Shown here piece after piece: positions 32,182-41,342 of a stretch of 64,000 bases of DNA; positions within the stretch are counted from its first letter, which is position 1, and the number at the start of each line of letters is the position of its first letter. The DNA comes from Aaosphaeria pasadenensis (taxonomy: Eukaryota > Ascomycota > Dothideomycetes > Pleosporales), in the NCBI GenBank assembly GCA_022813625.1, contig JAKLMB010000043.1, forward strand, positions 62,001 through 126,000, in the 5' to 3' direction. Below the pieces are notes generated by a model. That model saw only the letters and a program-made list of their open reading frames with translations. It was not told the DNA's origin and did no database searches. The translations under genes and the position numbers were made by a program.

Positions 32182-33138
32182 CAGGCACTATACCGAACTT
32201 GAGTGGCAGCCTAGTAACGTTATCGGCGGTCTGGAGTAATGCATGGCTTGTCCAGGCTTGATCAGCTGACCTGTTGCTATGAATCTTAGGGCCGATTAAA
32301 GGTAGCTTTTAGGGAGCGTGCTGGAAAGGATAATGGGTATCAGATGTTGGTTATTTGCAGCTGTAAACGAGCGCTAGGGGAGACTCTCGGGCACTGGTTA
32401 GATAAGGTACCCTAACTATTGGGATACCACAGAATGGAGATATGTTTGTGTTTTGCCTGATGTTTGGCACAATTCTAATTGAAATCCGTATTAGAAGTGC
32501 CTTGTGAAAGTTCCCTAGCTATTTGAAATTGCAAATTGCTAAGAGTACATTTTTATCACGGGCTGTCGATCACTAGGATAAACAATCCCTACTACCTACT
32601 AAGCGGACAAGGACATATTCATTAAGATGGTAGTATGGAATTTGAAAAGGAGAACGCGTGTTGCGGCAGTTGGTTCGGGCAACAGCATAGAAATATTATT
32701 GTAAGAGGTCGCACTAGATCTATGATACTCGATCCACAAGACCCTAGATCAAGTTTTCATCGCCGTGCGCCGCGAGTTGCCTAGGAAGGAACCCTGATAA
32801 TTAGTTATGGTAGATATTGGGAACCATTGTCCATGATGGCATGCTCTCTAACGATGAGTTTCAGTTGGCAATCAGCAAAGTCCGCCGGTGATCTATAATG
32901 CGTCAATACAATAGACGTAGGATCTGCAGAATGATAAAACTGCTATTCCTCTGCATTGCAAACAGTGAAAATGGCCATTGAGATCAGGTTCTACAGCTGT
33001 GCTTGATGTGAGAGAGTCCAAGAAGCACTTCACTGTATCCATATAACATGATATGTGTCTAAACGTATTCTAACATTTTTGCTTCTTTTTTATTGCTATA
33101 ACTAGCACATATGAACACTCCACTACGTCTTCACCCCC

Positions 33139-33615
33139 TTATGCTGATGTGGTATCCTTCGGATCGTGAGCAACAACCTCAATCTCAACCCTCATGTCAT
33201 CTGCGCCAAGTCGCGTCACCCCGACACAGGTCCAAAGAGGCTGGTGGTCAGGCATATACTTTTTGAAGTTCCTGACCATAGCAGTCAAGGCCTCATCATT
33301 TAGAGGCACATGGTACGAGTTGACCCTGAAAACTTGAGACCAACCCTTACCACCTGCGCTCTTCAGGTTCTTCTCAACATTGGCAAAAGCAAGGTCAATT
33401 TGAGCATTGATTTCCTTCTCGAAGACGAAGTCGTCATGCCAACCACCTGTGGGTAGTTAGATTTACAAAGATGGCGACATGATGAGTGCTCGAGAATGCT
33501 CACCCTGGCCAGAGCATTCTATTCTGTCTCCGATTCGGACAGCCTGGCTGTAAGAATACTTTTCCCGGTTGGTGGTTCCAACGCCTTCGTAGCTGTAGTA
33601 CTGGAGATGAGCCAT
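33139..33615 (-). CDS. RidA/YjgF-family imine deaminase
   Basis: 139-aa cytosolic protein of the RidA (YER057c/UK114) family, which hydrolyses reactive enamines and imines. Two short exons, complement(33504..33615) and complement(33139..33446), are joined across a 57-nt intron with a GTGAGC donor, a CTAAC branch point and a CACAG acceptor. The product begins MAHLQYYSYEGVGTTNREKY, has the SGQGGWHDDF segment in place of the usual SGQGG turn, a central Q-x-D-L-A-F-x-N-V-E helix, KVNSYH-like VFRVNSYHV and the C-terminal signature RVEIEVVAHDP, whose Arg binds the substrate carboxylate. It is divergent from the cluster regulator gene, 370 bp away, with palindrome 3 between them. Confidence 0.9.
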
Positions 33616-33723
33616 TGCGAAAAGGTGGTGGCTGAAAAAGTCGATATAGACTTGCTTATTTGTGGAGGGAATTTGTAGGAGATGAAACTTTATAGATGGA
33701 GATCGTGCGCGGATATACGTTTA

Positions 33724-33729
33724 TTTATA
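33724..33729 (-). promoter_or_regulatory. TATA box of the RidA gene
   Basis: TATAAA on the minus strand, 109 bp before the RidA ATG, sitting within a short perfect inverted repeat GTTTATT/AATAAAC (33719-33738). Confidence 0.45.
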
Positions 33730-33795
33730 AGAATAAACCATTCGCCCGCGATTACCTCGACGATATGGAATCACCATTTGGCCGTTTCCAGTTTG

Positions 33796-33815
33796 GGCGG
33801 AATATACATTCCGCC
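33796..33815. promoter_or_regulatory. Cluster palindrome 3 (CGG-N10-CCG), RidA/regulator promoter
   Basis: GGCGGAATATACATTCCGCC: perfect 8-bp arms, CGG at 33798-33800 and CCG at 33811-33813. It lies 181 bp from the RidA ATG and 171 bp from the regulator ATG, nearly midway, so one site could control both and give autoregulation. Confidence 0.8.
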
Positions 33816-33985
33816 TAAGCACTAGTGCACCAGCTGGAGGCGATCGTCATAACCCCGGTCAGGTACGGAGTTTATATTCTCGTGCCCACTGAAACTTTGC
33901 ATCGCTTTGAACAGAATGGCCTGTTGCGAGCAGCTTCTGGGAACTCCATTCGCTCCGACATAATTGAGATCTACCGCCTGGACTG

Positions 33986-36428
33986 ATGGAGTCTAGGAAT
34001 TCGCCTTCCGCGGGTCGTAGGTCTGCAGCGGCAACGGGGTCGCGCAGCAAATATGCCTCCCGCGCGTGTCAGGAGTGTCGACGCCGAAGAGCCAAGGTAT
34101 GTGATTTGGAAGCAATCTATGAATCGCGTTTATGGTTATACCGGGACTGACCAGAAGGTGGGCCGCTGGAGCCCCCCTTGCAGTGCTGCGGCCAGAAGCC
34201 ATCGTGTACCCGCTGCCTGAACCTCGGAAAGGTTTGTGTCTTCACAAGCGAAGCGGACAACAGGGGTTCAGCTCCCAAATCTTATGTCGACCTATTACAG
34301 GCACGCATTAAGCTCCTTGAACAAGTGTTATGGATGCACTCCATCGACGTCGATGCATCGGTTGCCCAGCTTCATTCCCAACGAACAGAGGTTGCTGCTG
34401 AGGGATCTGCTGCAGCTTACTCCTCTTCCACCGTGTTTCATGAGATGTGTGCTGATTTGGAGGGTGCCTTTTACGTGGATGAGCCACTGAATCAACATGA
34501 GCAGGTATCAGCGGAAGCACGTTTCTATGGTGCAACGAGCGGCCGTTTGGAGATATCTTCTTCTCAAGATAGCCCCTCAAGATCTCCAGGACAGGAATCC
34601 TCGTCACATATTAGTTTCCAGAGTCCTAGTTCGATCTCACACTTAAACAGATGGCCAGAGCAGCCGATCCTAACGGAGGCAACAATCATAGACGACTTTG
34701 TATCATCGAAAGTAAAAGAAGAGCTCATTGACCTTTACTTTCATTGGGAGCAGCCGTGGCTACAACTTGTCGATGAAAAACTCTTTCGTAAAAGTCTGCA
34801 AACCAATGGGCGCTATTCTAGCCCCCTGTTGGTATGCTGCATACTCGCAGTGGCGTCGCGTTACTCGGATGAAGCTGACGCCCGCAGCGACCCTGATGAT
34901 CCTAGCACAGCCGGTATAGTATATGCTGAGGCTGCCGAGGCCATGCTGCAAGCCGAGATCAAGAACCCCAGCATCACTACAGTTCAATCTTTGGGGATAT
35001 TGGGGTTGTATTTCATTGTAAGTCACGACAGTCGCTGCTCATGTCGACAAACGTGGTTGACGAATGTCCCCGTAGGGAATTGGATCCGAAAGCGTTGGTT
35101 GGCTATATAACGGCATGGCAAACCGATTAATCCTTGACATAGGCCTTAATATTGATAGCAGAACGGTTGCTGGCATGGAGCCGTTAACATCGGATGAGGT
35201 GCGCCTAAGGAGGCAGATCTATTGGGCACTTTATTGCAATGACAAGCTGGGCGCCAGCTACACTGGTAGGGTCTGCACGATGCTGGTATGTCAAAAAGCC
35301 CTGAATGTGTGCAGGACTGTGCTGACTTATTGACAAAGGATTCCCAAGCCGCAGTGCCTTTGCCCACACCGACATCAGACAGAGATACAGACGATCATGA
35401 GCAAGACTTGATCCGCCTCCAACGAGCGCTGGCCACGCACTGCCAAATACTGGAAAAAATATTAACACACCTGTGAGTGAGCCTGAATGTGCCACCTCTA
35501 TCGATGTTCAGATAATAACTGCCTAAGATATGCACCCAAAAGGCTCGCATCGGGTGCGGAAAGAAAGGCCTTCTTCGACTCGACCATGTTTACCTTGAGA
35601 GGCTGGTACTACTCGCTTTCTAAAGAGCTCAAGATCAGGCCAAACAACATCAACAGAGATCAGCCTGTTCTTCCGCAGGTGTACATTCTCAACATGGTTT
35701 ACTATACTTCTGTCGTGTTACTTGCGAAACCATTCCTTCGTTTGGGGAAGGGTGAAGCCCCCGAATCAAACGAAGTTCTTCGGGCGGCTTCATCCGCTTG
35801 CCATGAGGCTGCGACTGAAATCTGCCTCCTTGGTGAGAGATATCGCGAGGTATTCGGGAACTTTCGTCGAAGTCCTCTGACAGCAACCCACTGCACGTTG
35901 ACCGCTGCCCTGGTAATAATGTTCGTTAGAGACGACCCAGCAGCAACATGGCCTCAGGCGGATAGAACGAAGCTTGGTGGGTGCTTGCAAACATTACACG
36001 AGCTGTCTATTTCTTGGGGCCCGCCTCTACGGTACTGGCGCACTCTTACTAAGATGATCATTCAACGGAAATCTCAGGATGCGACTACTGAAGAGAACTC
36101 CGCAGCGACTGCTAGTGGCGACGATGCACAGGTGGTTGATCCCAACACCATGCCCAGCACGTTCATAGACCAGCCGGATCAACTTCACCTGGGTGGCAAA
36201 GCCGAAGTTGCTTCTAATGATACAAGCATAGAGAGCGCATTGCAAGACCCGCCAATACCTAATCAAAATCTTTGGGGGAATGCATCCACAGCACATACGT
36301 TTCCGGACGTCGGATGGCTCGACATTGGCGCCTTTGATGCACTTTCATGGGACTTGACTAGCCAAATAGGACCCGATGGACAAATTTGGGAAATGGGCAG
36401 CTCATGGCAAAGTGAAGGATATCAATAG
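33986..36428 (+). CDS. Zn2Cys6 transcription factor of the cluster (NirA-like group)
   Basis: 729-aa nuclear regulator. Five exons: 33986..34096, 34184..35017, 35076..35285, 35339..35472, 35528..36428; introns 87, 58, 53 and 55 nt, all GT-AG with agreeing phases. The zinc cluster is Cys28-x2-Cys31-x6-Cys38-x6-Cys45-x2-Cys48-x6-Cys55 (ACQECRRRRAK / C-C-GQKPSCTRC / LNLGKVC), split by intron 1 just before Cys38. A coiled-coil linker follows (YVDLLQARIKLLEQVL), which sets dimer spacing. The Fungal_trans middle homology region includes LGLYFIGIGSESVGWLYNGMA, LILDIGLN, LRRQIYWALYCNDKLGASYTGR and YAPKRLASGAE, resembling the NirA-type group. The C-terminal ~130 residues are acidic and Gln/Asn-rich, a possible activation domain. 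Gene order makes it the likely pathway regulator binding the shared palindromes. Confidence 0.9.
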
Positions 36429-36624
36429 GTAAAATCATTTTAGTCTGTACTATAAACGTTCGTATGCCACCGTGAGATGTTAGCCTGGTCGAGCGCCCCA
36501 ATGACACCATTCCATGTACGATTTAACGCATCACTTGCTCATCTCACGAACATAAAAACATTGACCCGAAATTTTAAAAATAAGTCTTATAATTAGATAC
36601 TCGTTCGGATAACTCACGAAGATG

Positions 36625-37957
36625 TTATCTTTGTTTCATAAACGGTGCGTCGATCGGCTGCTGGATCTTCGCAATTACCTTGCCAAACGTTTTACCCTCG
36701 ACAATCAATTCTAGTTGCTCAGGAATCTCTTCCAAGGATACGAAAGATGTCATTGGAAGGATTTGGCCATTACAGATGTATCTCATTACCTCCAGGGAAA
36801 TCGATGGCCCTCCCATGAGAGAACCCGTGACATGGATGTTTCTCTCTACTAGATCGTGGATTGAAATAGACAGTTGCATGCCGTAGGGCACGCTGTAGAA
36901 ATAATTAGCCGTTTTCACGATGTTGTGTTACATCAGGATGACTTACCCAGAACAAACGATCCAGCCTCCATCGCACACGTATGATTCTACTCTTTGGAAC
37001 GCAGCCGCCGAGCTGGCAGTAACAATGACAGCGTCAGCCGCCCTAGTCATGGCATGTTGGTGTCGCAACTTCCCGCAAGCCCTAAGAATTTCATTCTTGA
37101 GTAAATCACTTGCGTTGTTATCTCCTTCGTCTGATGGCCCCGCCAGTAGTATGTCGGCGTAGTCATTGAAGCCACGTCTGCGTAACTCCTCCACCTTCCA
37201 TGCGACATCGACGCCTATTACTTGGGCGCCGAAAATTCTCTTAGCCATGCTTGCAGTGTAGTTCCCAATACTACCAGCCACTCCGATGACGACGACCACT
37301 TTGTTGATCGCCAAATTTGCCGCTCGCAGAGCCATCAAAGCCGCGGCCCCAGAGCATAAGGCGCCACACAAGATTTCGGGCTGTTTAACCCTACTGATTA
37401 TTCCGTCCGGTATCAACAGCACACTCTTAGTCTCGACCGTCAGATACTCCTGGAAGCAGCCTGATAGCTGTTTTGGCGCGTTCTTCTGATGTGGGCAGGA
37501 CGTCGGTATACAGGCAAGGCAGTATTCGCAGTACCTGCAGGTTGAACCAAGATATCTTAAACCGACAAAGCGGCCCAACAGCCCAGAATCACAAGTCTTG
37601 ACAATCTGTCCGATTCCTTCATGACCTGCAATATGATCCACGCTTGGATATCCTGGAAGGGGTCCTTTCGAGAAAGTGGCATCCTAGAAATATCTGTTTT
37701 CAGCATTTCTTTTTGTGCTTTCTAGTCACGGTTTTGCTTACACTACGACAGAGCCCACTGTAGCACACTCGAACAATAATTTCGGTCGGGAGTGGCTGCC
37801 GAACCGGTATTGTCGCGACGGCAAGATTTAAAGTTGAGGTAACTTGAAAAGTCACTACGGCCTTTTGCGTGGGGGGAGGAGATAACCGGGGCAATTGATA
37901 AAACTCATCTCCATAGGAGGTAGCAGAGCTTGCACTCGAAGCAGGACTGTTGCTCAT
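36625..37957 (-). CDS. Zinc-dependent alcohol dehydrogenase (MDR family)
   Basis: 406-aa cytosolic NAD(P)-dependent alcohol dehydrogenase of the yeast ADH1 type. Exons are complement(37742..37957), complement(36947..37683) and complement(36625..36892); introns 58 and 54 nt, phases consistent. Catalytic zinc: Cys70 in SGLCRSDA and His93-Glu94 in AGHEG. Structural zinc: Cys121, Cys124, Cys127 and Cys135 (TCRYCEYCLACIPTSC). The Rossmann fold shows VVVIGVAGSIGNYTASMAKR. The N-terminus is about 30 residues longer than yeast ADH1 and Ser-rich. The gene is convergent with the regulator (196 bp) and divergent from the GH3 gene, sharing an intergenic region with palindrome 4. Likely role: oxidation of an alcohol released by glycoside hydrolysis; the substrate is inferred. 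Confidence 0.93.
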
Positions 37958-38182
37958 GGTTTGAAGATGTCACCGGCGGCTCTAGCAAATATGAGAATAA
38001 GAGCAGCCCATAGGCCACGCACTTGGACAGAGCAGACATTATAAACTAGGGCGAATGTTTGGACACTATCCGAATCAGGCATTCTTCACCGCATAGGGAA
38101 ATTATTGTTATCACCGGTGAGTGGGCAACATTGCGGATAACGGCGAACTACTAAGGGCAGCTATGCCTGGATCATCGACTGG

Positions 38183-38200
38183 GCGGAATGCGTATTCCGC
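38183..38200. promoter_or_regulatory. Cluster palindrome 4 (CGG-N10-CCG), dehydrogenase/GH3 promoter
   Basis: GCGGAATGCGTATTCCGC: exact 7-bp arms, CGG at 38184-38186 and CCG at 38197-38199. It lies 226 bp from the dehydrogenase ATG and 293 bp from the GH3 ATG, in their shared divergent promoter. Confidence 0.8.
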
Positions 38201-38242
38201 TAATATTTTGCAGGCCGGAACCACGCTGCGGAGAAATTATGG

Positions 38243-38258
38243 AGGAATCTATATTCCT
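38243..38258. promoter_or_regulatory. Degenerate palindrome 5 (AGG-N10-CCT)
   Basis: AGGAATCTATATTCCT keeps the GGAAT-N4-ATTCC core and the same geometry, but the outer CGG/CCG become AGG/CCT symmetrically. It is about 60 bp from palindrome 4. A weaker or decayed site. Confidence 0.4.
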
Positions 38259-38492
38259 AATTCAATCTCTCAGATATTGTTTGTCCTATCTATGGTAGCT
38301 CTGTAACTGACTTAAAGTAAGACATCTATGGAAGACTGTGGTGCAATGCGAAACAATTCACATCACGTTCCACCAGGCCAATATACAAACGAGGTGCCAT
38401 AGCCAAACATCGAGGAAATATTCTCTCCTTTTTCCCCAGTCTAACGTCTTATACATCTGGAACTCTTCTTGCCGTCCGTCCATAATTCGAAA

Positions 38493-41342
38493 ATGTCTGC
38501 TCGAGACAGCTCAGCCTCTGTGGCATCTCATACACGTATCTCGGATATACTCGCCGCTCTTTCACTCGAGGAGAAGCTCTCCCTCCTTGCTGGTGCTTCT
38601 CCATGGCGCACTACCGCAATCAAACGAGTTGGCGTGCCGGCTCTAAAGGTATTTTTTGGGGATCCCAATCTTTCGTTCCATACTAATAGTCATCCCGAAG
38701 GTCAGTGATGGCCCCTCGGGCGCGCGCGGCGAAGTATTTGGCGAAAATGTTCCCGCAGCTTTCCTGCCATCTGGTGTCAGTCTTGGAGCCACGTGGGACG
38801 TGAACCTTATAGAACGCATTGGAGGGTTGCTTGCAGAAGAGGTACAGTAGAGTCAGGGACCTAGAGATACCCGCCATCTTAATGATTCATTTAGTGCAAG
38901 ACTAAATCCGCCTCTGTATCACTCGCTCCGACAATGTGCATTCACCGCCACCCTCTAGGAGGTCGCAATTTCGAATCTTTTAGCGAAGATCCATTCCTTA
39001 CAGGCAAACTAGCCTCAGCTCATATCCGGGGCATGCAGTCTCGTGGCATTGGTGCAACACCGAAGCACTTTGTTGGTTTGTCACGCCGACTCGCCCGTTA
39101 CTGAACCTTTGTACTGATGAAATCCAGCCAACGACCAGGAAGCAAAGCGCTTCAAGATCAGCGCGAACATCAGTGCGAGGGCTCTGCGAGAAGTATATCT
39201 GCTCCCCTTCCAGATGATGCTCCGTGAAGCGGATCCGTGGTGCATGATGACCGCTTACAACAAGGTCAATGGCCACCATTGCGATGCGTCCAAACAGCTC
39301 CTTATAGACATTGCTCGGGACGAATGGAATTGGAGCGGGGTGTTCATGAGTGACTGGGGTGGTACTACTTCCGCTGCTACGTCGATCAATAATGGGCTGG
39401 ACCTCGAGATGCCTGGACCACCCCAAAAGCGGTCTCTAGAAGCCCTCAAAGGACCTCTCGCGGACGGAGCTGTTGATTTGAATCGAATTGACGAGTCAGC
39501 ATATCGCATCTTAAACCTTCTGGAGAGGACAGGCCGCTTTGAGGATGATAGCGATGAGCCAGAATACACCAGCAATGTCCCTACCATTGGGGCCCTGCTA
39601 CTTGAAGCAGCGGCAGCTGGCATCGTTCTGTTGAAGAACCAGTCCAATGCTCTCCCACTCAAAGCTGACGAGCAGGGTATTTCCAGATTGGCAGTTGTTG
39701 GGCCAAATGCTAAGAGAATCGTGGCGGGTGGGGGTGGGAGCAGCTATATCAAGGCCCCATACTGGACTTCCGTTTATGACTCCGTGGAACGTGAGGTCAC
39801 CGGGCACGGCACTGAGGTTATATGCCACGAGGGCGCTAGAATGAACAGATATCTCCCGGCACCTTCAAAAACCGCCAGGAATCCCGAAACAGGCATCCAC
39901 GGCGCATGCGTCGACTGGTTTTTGGGCCACGATTTCTCCACTGGAGTGGTCACCAAAACGCACATGTGAGTGAACCCCCAAACTTTCCAACAATCTGTTT
40001 GCCGCTCTCGCATATTGATTTAGATTGTAGTGACGACCTCTACTATATAAATTTTGGAGACGTTCCAAAGGAAATCGGCCGACCAACAGACTTCTGCTTC
40101 CGAGTTCGCACTATACTCACGCCTCTCACGACAGGAACGCATAAACTCTCGTTGGCGTCTATGGGACCGGCAATGCTTTTCGTGAATGGCAACCAAATTC
40201 TAAAACAGTCGGGAGATTTCAGTACAAGGGCCAGCCTATTCTTCACGTATGGCAGTGACGAAGTTGTAACTGAACTCTTCATGGAAGCAAGGAAAGATTA
40301 TGACATCCGGATCGACTATCTATCGCACGACAGACAATTAGACCCATGTATTGCTCCTTTGATGGATCCAATGGAGAACATTTTCCAAGGTGTCCGACTC
40401 GGATTTCAGGAAGCCAATAACAGTGATCTTCCCGCTGAGGCTGGCATTTTGGCTAAGACCTGCGATGCTGCAATTGTCGTGGTCGGACGCGACAAGGAAT
40501 GGGAGACCGAGGGTCACGACATACCTATCTTCGAACTCCCAGGAGAACAGGTAAGGCTGATCCGCGAGGTGGCGGCCAATTGCAAACGTACAATTGTGGT
40601 TGTCCAAGCAGGAACACCCGTCAACATGTATCCCTGGATCGACGAGGTGGATGCCGTGCTGTACACGTGGTATCAAGGTCAGGAGCTTGGTAACGCCGCA
40701 GCACAAGTTATCACTGGCAAGGTCAATCCATCGGGTAGACTGCCCATTACGTTCCCTCGCGACCTAAGGGACTGTCCCGCTTATTCGTCATTTCCTGGTG
40801 AGCAAAACGAATCGTACTACTCAGAAGGTCTCTATGTCGGTTATCGTTGGTGGGATCTGGTGGGCACCAAACCTCTGTTTCCCATCGGCTATGGTCTCTC
40901 ATACAATGGTTTCTCGATCTCCCCATCTGAAATTGACTCCACTACACTCACATCGGAGAAGGGGGTGACCGTGACGGCCACGGTGCGCAACACTGGGGGA
41001 TACGATGTTGCTGGTGCGCAAACCGTGATCTTCTTCGCTAAGCAGGTCTCAACTTGCAGGCTGGCACGCCCGACAAGACAGATTTGCGGCTTCGCCAAGA
41101 CCAGCCGGCTCACGTCTGGCCAGGAGGAGGTGGTCTCGAGTGTCATTGACGCATATGCTCTCGGCATGTTCGATGCGAGCAAGAAACGATGGATTATTGA
41201 TGCTGGGTCCGAATTCGAAATCCACGTGGGCCCAGACGCTGAGCATACCGAGTATGGCTGGCGCATCACGGTACTTGAGGAGATATCATGGACTCATATA
41301 CTTGGTGACGACAATGGCCCCGTGTTGAAGTTGCATAGCTAG
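38493..41342 (+). CDS. Intracellular GH3 beta-glucosidase with PA14 insert
   Basis: 875-aa glycoside hydrolase family 3 enzyme that releases glucose from beta-glucosides. Exons: 38493..38648, 38701..38841, 38895..39075, 39128..39965, 40031..41342; introns of 52, 53, 52 and 65 nt. The last acceptor is TTGTAG at 40030; the TTTAG seven bases earlier would bring a stop. No signal peptide (MSARDSSASVASHTRISDIL), so the enzyme is cytosolic. Domains in order: GH3 N-terminal barrel (to about 300) with VSDGPSGARGE, LAPTMCIHRHPLGGRNFESFSEDP, KHF and nucleophile Asp235 in FMSDW; GH3 C-terminal domain interrupted by a PA14 domain (about 390-550) with the acid/base region W-E-T-E-G-H-D (Glu597/Glu599); fibronectin-III-like end domain. 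This is the BglH/K. marxianus BglI architecture. Context (permease, dehydrogenase, regulator) indicates intracellular hydrolysis of an imported glucoside. Confidence 0.93.

Larger units (their letters stand above)
31819..33138. other. Upstream region of the sugar permease with two palindromes
   Basis: 1.3 kb between two leftward genes. The right half (32200-33138) shows no gene. The left part carries two CGG-N10-CCG inverted repeats (32080-32097 and 32164-32181), listed separately. Confidence 0.55.

Noticed and set aside
33763..33781. ATGGAATCACCATTTGG as a further cluster palindrome
   Set aside because: Only the left half matches; the right arm is ATTTG instead of ATTCC and the outer CGG/CCG are missing.
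35287..35340. Apparent frame break in the cluster regulator
   Set aside because: Resolved as a 53-nt GT-AG intron with GCTGAC branch; reading frame and family sequence are kept.
40022..40030. TTTAG acceptor for the last GH3 intron
   Set aside because: It would place a stop two codons later; the TTGTAG at 40030 keeps the frame.
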